A stretch of DNA of 10,740 bases from Chloroflexia bacterium (GTDB lineage Bacteria > Chloroflexota > Chloroflexia > QHBQ01 > JADMIH01). A program made the translations under genes and the position numbers. Below the pieces are notes generated by a model, which was not told where the DNA came from, did no database searches, and saw nothing but the letters and a program-made list of their open reading frames with translations. The stretch is from assembly GCA_025927935.1 (NCBI GenBank), contig JAICKM010000177.1, positions 1-10,740 of the forward strand, given 5' to 3'. Below, piece after piece: positions 1-6,291 of this stretch; the stretch's first letter is position 1, and every line of letters starts with the position of its first letter.

Positions 1-736
1 GGCCGGGGATACTGCTCGCCGTGCCATGGCCTTTGTGATACGTGACGGCGGACGGCGTGAGCGTGACGCGGTAGCCCATGACCCAGAGCCTCCAGCCCAG
101 GTCCACGTCCTCGAAAAAGGCGAAAAAGTCGGGATCGAAGCCGCCGGACTCGCGGAAGACATCGGCGCGGATCAGCATGGCGCCGCCGCAGGCGAAGAGC
201 AGGTCGCGCTTCTGCTTGTATTCGACCGGTTCGGCGGCCACCGGCAGGCCGTAGCTCAACTGGTAGCCGAAGGCGTGGAAGTTCATCACGCCGCCGACAA
301 AGTCGATCTCCCGGCCCTCCCAGTCGAGCATCTTCGAGCCGGTGCAAACGACGCCGCGATCTGCATCGGCTAGCAGGCTGGCGACTAGTTCGCGCAGCCA
401 GTTGGGATCGACGCGCGTGTCGTTGTTCAGGAAGGCCAGGTACTCGCCGGTCGCCACCTCGGCCCCGGCGTCATTACCCGCGGCGAAGCCGATATTCTCC
501 GGCAGCCGGTGGACACGCACCTGCGGGAAGTGCTCGCCCATGAAATCGAGCGAGTTATCGGTGGAGCCGTTGTCCACGAGGAGCAACTCCAGGCGGTCTG
601 GCGGATAATCGAGCGCCGCGAGCGAGCGGAAACAGTCTTCGAGGTGCTGCAGGCCGTTGTAATTGAGCACGATAACCGAGACGGCGGGCCAGGTGGTGGG
701 CGCGGGAGCGGGCATGGCAGCGGATGGCTGGGTCAT
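1..736 (-). CDS. GT2 family glycosyltransferase (3' end beyond window)
   Basis: Reading the minus strand from the ATG at 736-734 gives 245 uninterrupted codons that run off the left edge, so the C-terminus is missing. The family transfers a sugar from a nucleotide-sugar donor, here probably to an envelope polysaccharide or glycoprotein at the inner face of the membrane. Visible GT2 (GT-A fold) marks are the first strand VIVLNYNG (residues 21-28), VDNGSTDNS (54-62), the metal/nucleotide-binding region FLNNDTRVDP (102-111), CGGAMLIRADVF (183-194) and the acceptor/base region FFEDVDLGWRL (208-218). This is the rhamnosyltransferase-like arrangement; donor and acceptor cannot be told from sequence. 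The start lies 5 nt after the stop of the upstream methyltransferase gene with no clear Shine-Dalgarno, so translational coupling is likely. A second ATG at codon 8 is an alternative start. Family identification is firm; substrate is unknown. Confidence 0.93.
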   Translation of the reverse strand, partial: MTQPSAAMPAPAPTTWPAVSVIVLNYNGLQHLEDCFRSLAALDYPPDRLELLLVDNGSTDNSLDFMGEHFPQVRVHRLPENIGFAAGNDAGAEVATGEYLAFLNNDTRVDPNWLRELVASLLADADRGVVCTGSKMLDWEGREIDFVGGVMNFHAFGYQLSYGLPVAAEPVEYKQKRDLLFACGGAMLIRADVFRESGGFDPDFFAFFEDVDLGWRLWVMGYRVTLTPSAVTYHKGHGTASSIPG

Positions 737-741
737 AGCGG

Positions 742-2025
742 TTATTTACGACCCAGCAGCCGGGCGGCGCTGCGGGTCAGCTTGAAGACGCGCCCGGCCT
801 CGATGCCCTGCAGCAGCCGCTCCAGGTAGAGGATATGCTGGTTCTTGCGCTCCAGGTCGGCGGCCAGTCGCATATGGTCTTCGTAGAGGCGGTCGCGGTC
901 GGCGATCACCTTGTCGCGCTCCGTGGTCAGATCGGCGTTCGCGGCCTGGACGCGGGCCAGTTCGGTCGCCACCTCGGTCGCGGTGCTTAGATCGGCGCGC
1001 AACCGGTCGATGATCGCCTGCTGGTTCCCGGTATGGGCCTGGGTGCTCTGCAATTCGCGCTCCAGCAGCGCGATCTTGCCTTCCATCCCGGCGACGTGGC
1101 GCTCGCGAAGCTCCAACTGCTCGCGCAGGGCGCGGTCGTCGTGGTTGGCGACCTTCAGGTCGAGCATGCGTAGCAGGAAGCCCGTCAGTTCCATACGCGT
1201 CACGTTCGCCCGCTCATCGGGCGCCACCGGCGGGTAGCGCTCCACGATCTCGGCGCAGGCCAGGGGCTGCGGTTCGCGGGTCGCCAGCAACACGCCGCGG
1301 TAGGCCGGTTCCTGGCGGTCGGTGGGCGAGAAGGTCAGGTTGTAGAAATGGTCGAGCCGGCGCTCGAATTCGGCCGCCTGCTCGTCGCGTAACGAGATCA
1401 GGTAGTGCTTGGCGACCATCATGAACAGCCAGTTCCAGAGATTGCCCGCCTCCATGGTGAAAGTGGACCAGCCCGCGTCGTAGAAGCCCTGCTGGGCGGC
1501 GGCGAAATCGGGCAGGCCGTAGCCGCGATGCTCGGCCAGTTGCTCTTGCTTCGCCTTGAGCAGCCACTGGATATAGTCGAACAGCAGTTCCTCGGCCAGC
1601 GCCGTTTCCTCGCGGTGGATCGGGCCGATGAACAGCGCCGCCGATCGGCTCACGCGGCGCATTTCGGCCAGCAGCACTGGGCGGGCCTCGGCGGGCACAT
1701 GCTCCAGCGTGTCCAGGCTGACCGCGCAATCGAAGGCGCCGTCGGGGAAGGGCAGTTCCATGCCGCTGCCGATGACATAGGTGTAGCCATAGTGACGGGC
1801 GCTGGTGGTGTCGGGCACCACGTCCATGACCACTGTGCGCGCACCGGGAATCGCGACAAAGCGCGGCAGCAGGCCGGGATAGCCGCCCACGTCGAGGATG
1901 GTGGGCGTGGTCCCCAGCACGCCGTGGCGGGTCAGGATCGCTAGAATATCGCCCGCGATGCGGTAGCGCTGGTACTGGTCAAAGGGTAAATCGAGCAGAT
2001 CGGTGGGTTGTTGGTCCCCTGTCAT
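742..2025 (-). CDS. SAM-dependent class I methyltransferase with C-terminal coiled coil
   Basis: A 427-aa protein. The N-terminal half is a Rossmann-type methyltransferase: motif I ILDVGGYPG (43-51), an acidic residue ending the second strand in VVMDVV (D68), and the DGAFDCAVSLDTLEHV region (95-110), typical of Methyltransf_11-like enzymes. Residues about 295-405 are charged heptad-like sequence predicted to form a long coiled coil, followed by a basic tail (GRVFKLTRSAARLLGRK). The coiled coil could oligomerise the enzyme or dock it to a membrane or glycosyltransferase complex; that is inference. I chose the ATG at 2025 because AGAGGA sits 3 nt upstream and the methyltransferase fold begins shortly after; the frame is open to an ATG at 2118, but that adds 31 unconvincing residues. 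The gene ends 5 nt before a GT2 glycosyltransferase, so the pair is probably one operon for a methylated glycan. The methylated substrate cannot be named. Confidence 0.9.
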   Translation of the reverse strand: MTGDQQPTDLLDLPFDQYQRYRIAGDILAILTRHGVLGTTPTILDVGGYPGLLPRFVAIPGARTVVMDVVPDTTSARHYGYTYVIGSGMELPFPDGAFDCAVSLDTLEHVPAEARPVLLAEMRRVSRSAALFIGPIHREETALAEELLFDYIQWLLKAKQEQLAEHRGYGLPDFAAAQQGFYDAGWSTFTMEAGNLWNWLFMMVAKHYLISLRDEQAAEFERRLDHFYNLTFSPTDRQEPAYRGVLLATREPQPLACAEIVERYPPVAPDERANVTRMELTGFLLRMLDLKVANHDDRALREQLELRERHVAGMEGKIALLERELQSTQAHTGNQQAIIDRLRADLSTATEVATELARVQAANADLTTERDKVIADRDRLYEDHMRLAADLERKNQHILYLERLLQGIEAGRVFKLTRSAARLLGRK

Positions 2026-2137
2026 GCATCCTCTTCTCGGCGGCGCCAGGCGGATCTCTGCCCCCGGCCGCAAATTGCTATTGCGGGCACCGGCACGATG
2101 CGTGCCCGCGGCTTGCACCAGTCTAAAAGTCGTTCCT

Positions 2138-2167
2138 AGTATAGCCTGAGAGGCAAACGCGCGTCAA
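2138..2167 (-). promoter_or_regulatory. Sigma70-type promoter for methyltransferase-GT2 operon
   Basis: On the minus strand TTGACG (2167-2162) and TATACT (2143-2138) are separated by 18 nt, one mismatch each from the -35 and -10 consensus. Transcription would begin near 2131, leaving a leader of about 105 nt before the ATG at 2025. This gives the methyltransferase/GT2 pair a promoter of its own, downstream of the SLH gene. Confidence 0.65.
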
Positions 2168-2189
2168 CCGCGATAGCCCGGTAAGGTGC

Positions 2190-2228
2190 CCCCCGCTCCC
2201 CTTCCCGCGCCGGGAAGGGGAGCGGGGG
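2190..2228 (-). terminator. Perfect 17-bp palindrome, possible terminator of SLH gene
   Basis: Arms 2190-2206 and 2212-2228 are exact reverse complements (17 bp, almost all G:C) around the 5-nt loop GCGCC. It lies 76 nt past the stop of the SLH gene and 23 nt before the -35 box of the next operon, where a terminator would be useful. There is no U-tract on either side, so it is not a canonical intrinsic terminator. It could instead be a dispersed palindromic element. Confidence 0.5.
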
Positions 2229-2264
2229 CTAGGTGGGTCGCCCAACGGGTCCTCCCTATGCACT

Positions 2265-2301
2265 ACTCGTCACTCGTCCTCAGCACTCAGCACTCAGCAC
2301 T
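2265..2301. repeat. Heptamer tandem repeats, ACTCGTC x2 and CAGCACT x3
   Basis: Two exact copies of ACTCGTC (2265-2278) are followed after 2 nt by three exact copies of CAGCACT (2281-2301). The tract ends 2 bp from the stop codon of the SLH gene. The unit is 7 bp, as in the other tandem tracts of this window, but the sequence differs. Confidence 0.85.
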
Positions 2302-2303
2302 CG

Positions 2304-4316
2304 CTACCGCCGGGGCGCGCAGCCGGGGAAGAAGGCGTTGCTGATGAACTTGCTGGTCTGGCCGCGGGTCACGTCGGCGGTCGGGTGGAAAGTGTTATCG
2401 GCATAGCCGCTGATCACGCCATGGGCGTAGACCCGCTCGATGAACAGCCAGAAGGTATCGGTGAAGGGCACATCGCTGAAGGTCTGCCGGGTGGCCGGGA
2501 TCGCGTCGTTGTAATTCGCTGCGTTAGCGACGAACTTGGACGCCTGGCCGCGCGTCACGCCGGTGTCAGGGCGGAAGGTGTTGTCGCTGTAGCCGCTGAT
2601 CACGCCGTGGGCATAGGCCCGCTCGATGAACAGCCAGAAGGGATGGCTGGGCGGCACGTCGGTAAACGTCTGCTGCGTCGCCGGGATGGGGTCAGTGTAG
2701 TTCGCCGCGTTGGACACGAACTTCGCCAGTTGCCCGCGTGTTACGTTGGCGCCGGGGCGGAACGTGTTGTCCGCATAGCCGCTCACGATGCCCTCGCAGG
2801 CCAGGCAGCGGATGAAGGTATAGAACGGGCTGCCGGCGGGCACATCGGTGAACTGGATCGGGCAGGCCGTCGGCGTGGGCGTCGCGGTAGAGGGCGTGCC
2901 GGTTGCCGTCGGCGTGACGGTGGGCGGTGGCGATCCGCCCAGCTTGACGACGGTGATCGCGCGGCTCGCGGTATTGCCCGCGAGGTCCGTCGCGGTGGCG
3001 GTGATCTGGTTCGGGCCGTAATTGAGCGGGTTCACGTCGAGGGTCATGTGATAGGGTGAGGTGAGCACCGTGGTCAGGGTGATCGTCTGCCCGGTGGCGG
3101 AATCGTAGCGCGTGAAGGTCACGTCGTGCACGCCCGATGTATCCGCTGCCGCGACCTCCAGCGGCACGGTGGCGGCGGTGGCCGTGTAGACGCCGTTATC
3201 CATCACCGGCGTGGTCCAGTGTAGCGTGGGAGGCGTGGTGTCCGCCGGGATGCAGGCGCCCGTATGGGACAGGTAGAAGGACGAAATCCGGTGATAGACC
3301 GGAGAGCCGTCGCTAAAGGTATCGTTACTGAAATCGGGGTCATCGGCGGTGTAACACCGGCTGGGTCCGCCCTGGTTGAAGTCGCGATAGACCCGCACGG
3401 CCCATCCGTTCTGGGTCTCTACATGGACCGATGCGGTGGCGTCGTTGAACTGCGCACAGGGGCTGCCGGGCGTAAAGTTAATCACGCCGACAAACTGCGA
3501 GCCGCAATAGCTGCCGCCGTAGCCTGGCTCCAGATAGAACGCCACGCCCGGCGGCGTGGTACAGGCCAGGGTCGTGCCGCCCGCCGGGCCGTTTTGGGCC
3601 GACTCGTAGGTGCTGTTGTAGGCGGTGATCTTGTACGAATAGCTAGTGTTGCAGGTGACGTTGAGGTCGGTGTAGGTGGTGGTATTCGCGGGGACGGTCA
3701 GATATCGGGTATAGGTGATGCCGTTGTAGCGATAAATCTGGAAGCCGTCCTCGTTATTTGAATTGTCCTGCCAGACCAGGGTAAGGCTGCCCTGCGCGGT
3801 GTTGCTGACGTGCAGGTTGCTCGGCGCGGCGGGCGGCGCGTCGGCGCATGTTGCCGTGTGAGTCAGGGTGAACGACGAAACCTGGTTATCGAGCGGAGTC
3901 CCATCGTTGAAGGTCTGCCCGGCAAAATCGGGATCGCTGGCCGTGAAGCACGCGCTGGCCCCTTGCAACTGAAGTTCCTTATAGAGCCGGACGGACCAGC
4001 CCGCTTCCAGCAACACGGATGAGACTGCATTATCGTACCCCGGCGGCAAGTTGGAATTTCCCGCGTTCGGCAGATAGGCATAGACGCCCGTGGGTTGATA
4101 TTGGGGGTCTGTGTACAGTTGAATCGGATACGTAGACGTGGGCGTCGCCGCGGGGGCGGCAACCATCGAGTGCCCGGCCACCGCCGGGGCGGCGGGCGCG
4201 GGATGCGCCGCGGCACGGTGGTTGGGACTGAGCGCGAACACACCGGCGAGCAGCGCGGCAATGGCCGTCAGCAGGGCCAGGTAGCGGGTGGCGCGGGTGG
4301 GCAATAGGGGCTGCAT
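2304..4316 (-). CDS. Secreted S-layer-homology protein with crystallin-like, Fn3 and Ig-like domains
   Basis: A 670-aa exported surface protein. Residues 1 to about 36 form a signal peptide (basic start, hydrophobic LALLTAIAALLAGVFAL, then AAAHPA). Next come two related modules with beta/gamma-crystallin-like or I36-inhibitor-like strand patterns (about 64-157 and 258-355). They share the pattern TA-x-DPDF...F-x-DG-[TS]-P...[VI]SSF-x-L-[TS]-HT and matching Cys pairs. A fibronectin type III domain (161-252) lies between them. A bacterial Ig-like domain (361-457), a Pro/Thr linker (460-486) and three SLH repeats (487-540, about 550-605, 612-665) with GYADNTFRP- and VTRGQ-type motifs follow. SLH repeats anchor proteins non-covalently to cell-wall-linked polymers. 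The role is probably structural or ligand binding; no catalytic motif is visible. The ATG at 4316 is preceded by AGGAAGGAG at good spacing and opens directly into the signal peptide; a longer frame to 4502 starts upstream of the likely transcription start and is rejected. Confidence 0.92.
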   Translation of the reverse strand: MQPLLPTRATRYLALLTAIAALLAGVFALSPNHRAAAHPAPAAPAVAGHSMVAAPAATPTSTYPIQLYTDPQYQPTGVYAYLPNAGNSNLPPGYDNAVSSVLLEAGWSVRLYKELQLQGASACFTASDPDFAGQTFNDGTPLDNQVSSFTLTHTATCADAPPAAPSNLHVSNTAQGSLTLVWQDNSNNEDGFQIYRYNGITYTRYLTVPANTTTYTDLNVTCNTSYSYKITAYNSTYESAQNGPAGGTTLACTTPPGVAFYLEPGYGGSYCGSQFVGVINFTPGSPCAQFNDATASVHVETQNGWAVRVYRDFNQGGPSRCYTADDPDFSNDTFSDGSPVYHRISSFYLSHTGACIPADTTPPTLHWTTPVMDNGVYTATAATVPLEVAAADTSGVHDVTFTRYDSATGQTITLTTVLTSPYHMTLDVNPLNYGPNQITATATDLAGNTASRAITVVKLGGSPPPTVTPTATGTPSTATPTPTACPIQFTDVPAGSPFYTFIRCLACEGIVSGYADNTFRPGANVTRGQLAKFVSNAANYTDPIPATQQTFTDVPPSHPFWLFIERAYAHGVISGYSDNTFRPDTGVTRGQASKFVANAANYNDAIPATRQTFSDVPFTDTFWLFIERVYAHGVISGYADNTFHPTADVTRGQTSKFISNAFFPGCAPRR

Positions 4317-4337
4317 AGGACTCCTTCCTGGAGCCGG

Positions 4338-4355
4338 GCCGGTGCGACCACCGGC
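4338..4355 (-). promoter_or_regulatory. Hairpin just upstream of the SLH gene Shine-Dalgarno
   Basis: The arms 4338-4344 and 4349-4355 pair perfectly (7 bp, GC-rich) around a 4-nt loop, about 7 nt upstream of the AGGAAGGAG ribosome site of the SLH gene. It could limit ribosome access or stabilise the long leader. In DNA this GC-rich, a 7-bp stem can easily arise by chance. Confidence 0.3.
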
Positions 4356-4501
4356 GCCGGGATCCGTGACGGCGACCGGGCGGTGCCTGAACCGCCGGGT
4401 GGCCGCGGCTGAGGTGCAGGCTTCCGCACAGGGAGCGGGCCGCGCGGCGCGGGCCAGGCAGCGGCGGCCCGGCTCGCGGTGGCGACGAAGTCCGCGTGCC
4501 A

Positions 4502-4531
4502 ATTATAGGGCAAGCGTGCCTGCGGGCGCAA
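4502..4531 (-). promoter_or_regulatory. Sigma70-type promoter for SLH gene
   Basis: Minus strand: TTGCGC (4531-4526), 18-nt spacer, perfect TATAAT (4507-4502). Transcription would start near 4495, giving a GC-rich leader of about 180 nt before the ATG at 4316. The A/T-rich -10 stands out against its GC-rich surroundings. Confidence 0.65.
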
Positions 4532-4536
4532 GGTTG

Positions 4537-4570
4537 CGGTAAGCTTGCGGTTCCACATTCCCGCTTACCG
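4537..4570 (-). terminator. Inverted repeat at end of acetyltransferase gene
   Basis: CGGTAAGC (4537-4544) and GCTTACCG (4563-4570) are exact inverted 8-mers around an 18-nt loop, and the repeat includes the TAA stop of the acetyltransferase gene. It lies just upstream of the SLH promoter. It may be a weak, U-tract-less terminator or an operator; nothing in the sequence decides between these. Confidence 0.3.
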
Positions 4571-5392
4571 GCCAGGGTCCGGCACCGGCGGCCCCAGGTA
4601 ATGGGCGATGGTGCAGTATTCGGCGAAACCGAGCCGGCGATAGAGGTTTAGCCCCATGCGGCTTGATTGGAGGATGCCCACCCGGTAGCCGCGGGTGCGG
4701 GCGGCATGCAGCGCGGCCAGCACCAGTGCCGTGGCCGTGCCTTGGTCGCGTCCTTCGGGGATGGTTGCCACGTTGTAGAGTCCGGCCACGCCCGCGCCCA
4801 GGCACAGCGACGCGCCCGCGACCGGCGTGCCGTCCATGCGGCCCACGTAGTGCTGCAACGGCGTGTCAGGGCCGAAGCCCAATCGCTCACAGAATCCCCT
4901 CAGCGCGTTGGCCGCAAAAGGCGGCAGGTCGAAACTGCGCCCCACCGGCTCCACCCACGCCGCGAAGCCGGCCGCATCGCTCACCCGGTGGATGGTGAGG
5001 CCGGGCGGCATGACCGGCGGGGGCAGATCGCGCAGATCGCAGGCCATACCCGTCGAATCGCTGGTGCGCACCATGCCTCGTGCCTGGAGCCGCGCCCCCA
5101 GATCGGCGGGCTGAGTGGCCGGGCCGGTCCACCAGAGCATCGGCAGGTGGCGGGCCGTGAAGGGTGCCAGCGTAGCGGTGATCTCCGCCTCCAGTGTGGC
5201 CGGGGCCAGCCGTGCCCGGAAGACGGCATTAAACATCGGGAACGGGATGCCGGTCACGAGACGGATGCGGTCGGGCCGATCCTCGTATGCCGCGCCGGGC
5301 AGGCGGCGGAACAACGCGAAGAAAGCAAACAGGTTGTCCTCGATGGCCGCCGTCAGCGCGGCGGGCGATGTGTCCTGCACAATCGGGGTCAT
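4565..5392 (-). CDS. GNAT family N-acetyltransferase, two-domain
   Basis: A 275-aa protein. The C-terminal half (about 130-267) is a GNAT fold: the acetyl-CoA-binding stretch VATIPEGRDQGTATALVLAAL includes the pyrophosphate loop RDQGTA (215-220), and the late strand/helix is LQSS...GLNLYRRLGF (241-256). The N-terminal half (about 1-125) keeps GNAT-like features (WWTGP, then an L-x3-L-x3-GM helix end) without a CoA loop, so it is probably a degenerate second GNAT domain, an arrangement common among GNATs. The acceptor (small amine or protein N-terminus) is not predictable. I used the ATG at 5392, 4 nt after the upstream stop, which implies translational coupling. Its nearest Shine-Dalgarno-like GAGGAG is about 15 nt away, so an in-frame ATG at 5419 overlapping the previous gene remains possible. 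It is probably co-transcribed with the TsaA-like gene. Confidence 0.88.
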   Translation of the reverse strand: MTPIVQDTSPAALTAAIEDNLFAFFALFRRLPGAAYEDRPDRIRLVTGIPFPMFNAVFRARLAPATLEAEITATLAPFTARHLPMLWWTGPATQPADLGARLQARGMVRTSDSTGMACDLRDLPPPVMPPGLTIHRVSDAAGFAAWVEPVGRSFDLPPFAANALRGFCERLGFGPDTPLQHYVGRMDGTPVAGASLCLGAGVAGLYNVATIPEGRDQGTATALVLAALHAARTRGYRVGILQSSRMGLNLYRRLGFAEYCTIAHYLGPPVPDPGR

Positions 5393-5396
5393 GGGC

Positions 5397-5882
5397 CTAG
5401 AAGTAGGACTCCTCTTCATAGAGCCGCCGCGCCCAGTCGGGCACACGAGGCGCTTCCACGCGGTCGAAGGGGCCGACGTAGGGCTTGAGGTCGAGCACCG
5501 GCGTGCCGTCGATCACGTCGAGTCCGCGCACGATCAGCGCGCCCGGCTCAACGGCCACGATGGGCACCGCGCTGACGGCGATCGGGTTGGGGCGGTAGCG
5601 GGCGCGCTGGGCCAGGATGCCCAGTTCCGGGAACTCGGCGCGACCCTGCGGGCGGCGGCGCAGCCCCGGCGGCGGCGGCGCCTCGTGCAGCCAGGTGAGC
5701 ACCAGGGCGTGCGAAAAGGTCTCCAGGCCCTCCAGCGCTCCGACCAGATCGGGCCGCAGCTCGATGCGCGACTCCACGGCGCCCCATCCGCGGTCGACGG
5801 CATCCGTGATGCCGTTGCGCACGACGCCAATTGGCTGCATCTCGATGGGGGTGAGCGGATCGTGCGGGTCGGGATTGCTCAT
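5397..5882 (-). CDS. TsaA/TrmO-like (UPF0066) SAM-binding protein
   Basis: A 161-aa protein matching the TsaA beta-barrel family, whose studied member TrmO uses S-adenosylmethionine to N6-methylate t6A37 of threonine tRNA. Conserved stretches are PIGVVRNG (17-24), GLETFSHALVLTWLHEAP (52-69), the region GILAQRARYRPNPIAVSAV (88-106), and GLDVIDGTPVLDLKPYVGPFD (120-140). From memory, canonical TrmO reads roughly F-x-TRSP-x-RPNPIGLS in the third stretch. Here the TRSP-like part is QRAR and PNPIG is PNPIA, and the protein lacks the extra C-terminal domain of the roughly 235-aa E. coli enzyme. Family membership is good, but activity on tRNA-Thr is uncertain. The ATG at 5882 has a strong GAGGAGG 7 nt upstream. 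It is first in a two-gene unit with the acetyltransferase. Confidence 0.85.
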   Translation of the reverse strand: MSNPDPHDPLTPIEMQPIGVVRNGITDAVDRGWGAVESRIELRPDLVGALEGLETFSHALVLTWLHEAPPPPGLRRRPQGRAEFPELGILAQRARYRPNPIAVSAVPIVAVEPGALIVRGLDVIDGTPVLDLKPYVGPFDRVEAPRVPDWARRLYEEESYF

Positions 5883-5923
5883 AGCGGTTCCTCCTCACGT
5901 GGGCGTGGCAATCGTTCGCTGCC

Positions 5924-5929
5924 ATTATA
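5924..5929 (-). promoter_or_regulatory. Perfect -10 box for TsaA-like/acetyltransferase unit
   Basis: TATAAT on the minus strand (5929-5924) lies 41 nt upstream of the TsaA-like start. No good -35 hexamer is present: at spacings of 17-18 nt the sequence is CGGCTG or ACGGCT and belongs to a heptamer repeat tract. The promoter may depend on an activator, or the repeat may have replaced the original -35. Confidence 0.5.
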
Positions 5930-5933
5930 CACC

Positions 5934-5954
5934 AGCTATTAGCGGTCAGCCGTG
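5934..5954. repeat. Degenerate heptamer tract (AGCTATT, AGCGGTC, AGCCGTG)
   Basis: Three consecutive 7-mers share the AGC start and 7-bp phase. The 13 bases AGCGGTCAGCCGT (5941-5953) recur exactly at 8611-8623 in the terminator arm, tying the two tracts together. The tract occupies the -35 region of the leftward promoter. Confidence 0.6.
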
Positions 5955-5986
5955 TGCCTGCGGCACCGCTGCGCGATCAGGAGACG

Positions 5987-6003
5987 AGTGGTCAGTGGTC
6001 AGT
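5987..6003. repeat. Heptamer tandem repeat AGTGGTC x2.4
   Basis: Two full copies of AGTGGTC (5987-6000) plus AGT. This is the reverse complement of the GACCACT array at 6125-6152, so the two tracts can pair as outer arms around the palindrome at 6038-6121. Confidence 0.85.
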
Positions 6004-6037
6004 ACGAGGAGTGCGCCGGGTGAAGCCCTACCAGGAT

Positions 6038-6121
6038 GCTTGTCGTTCTGTGCGCAGCAAAGAATCTCCGTCTTGGCCCCTCCGCGTGCCGAGACTCTTC
6101 GCTGCGCTCACAGTGACAAGG
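6038..6121. repeat. Imperfect palindrome resembling a dispersed hairpin repeat
   Basis: Arms 6038-6068 and 6091-6121 match as inverted repeats at 24 of 31 positions, with a 22-nt loop. The arm text (TTGTCGTTCTGTGCGCAGC, then AAAGAATCTC) is close to a 'GTCATTCTGAGCGCAGCGAAGAATCTC' palindrome I remember as scattered through many bacterial genomes, often between genes. No transposase or clear target-site duplication is visible. It could be a non-autonomous mobile unit or a relic of one. Confidence 0.6.
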
Positions 6122-6124
6122 CCT

Positions 6125-6159
6125 GACCACTGACCACTGACCACTGACCACTGACCGCT
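6125..6159. repeat. Heptamer tandem repeat GACCACT x4 plus GACCGCT
   Basis: Four exact copies of GACCACT (6125-6152) are followed by a one-base variant GACCGCT (6153-6159). The array ends 10 bp before the -35 box of the rightward promoter. It is the longest perfect tandem tract in the window. Confidence 0.9.
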
Positions 6160-6169
6160 GGCGCGACAG

Positions 6170-6199
6170 TTGCACCACATACCCCCTTTATAGTACAAT
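6170..6199 (+). promoter_or_regulatory. Sigma70-type promoter for rightward operon
   Basis: TTGCAC (6170-6175), 18-nt spacer, TACAAT (6194-6199). Transcription would begin near 6206, leaving a leader of about 86 nt before the GTG at 6292. The -10 lies within a short A/T-rich patch (TTTATAGTACAATGAATA). Confidence 0.6.
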
Positions 6200-6291
6200 G
6201 AATAGCGGCCATGCGGGCGGTAGCCTTGAGCATGTGCCATTTTGCCGGTCCGCGCCGGGCCTGGTTACCTGGATTTTGGAGGGTTGCACTG

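Larger units (their letters stand above)
5883..6291. other. 409-bp divergent intergenic region
   Basis: No coding region is supported between the leftward TsaA-like gene and the rightward 47-aa gene. The region holds a -10 element for each direction, heptamer tracts at 5934-5954, 5987-6003 and 6125-6159, and an imperfect palindrome at 6038-6121. Short open frames here are interrupted and mostly made of repeat sequence. An ATG at 6211 is discussed under the 47-aa gene. Confidence 0.75.

Noticed and set aside
2026..2118. Longer methyltransferase start at 2118
   Set aside because: The extra 31 residues are Arg/Ala-rich, and the ATG at 2025 has a good Shine-Dalgarno right before it.
2385..3059. 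224-codon plus-strand frame inside the SLH gene
   Set aside because: It mirrors the SLH repeats on the other strand; no ribosome site or recognisable motif.
4317..4502. Longer SLH protein start at 4502
   Set aside because: It would start upstream of the likely transcription start, inside the -10 box, and bury the signal peptide 62 residues in.
4667..5488. 273-codon plus-strand frame opposite the acetyltransferase
   Set aside because: Antisense to a gene with clear GNAT motifs; composition not protein-like.
6125..6159. CRISPR-like array
   Set aside because: Units are 7 bp with no spacers and no cas genes nearby; this is a simple tandem repeat.
5883..6291. tRNA or structured RNA gene in the divergent gap
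   Set aside because: No cloverleaf with a T-arm TTC signature or CCA end is visible; the structure present is explained by inverted repeats.
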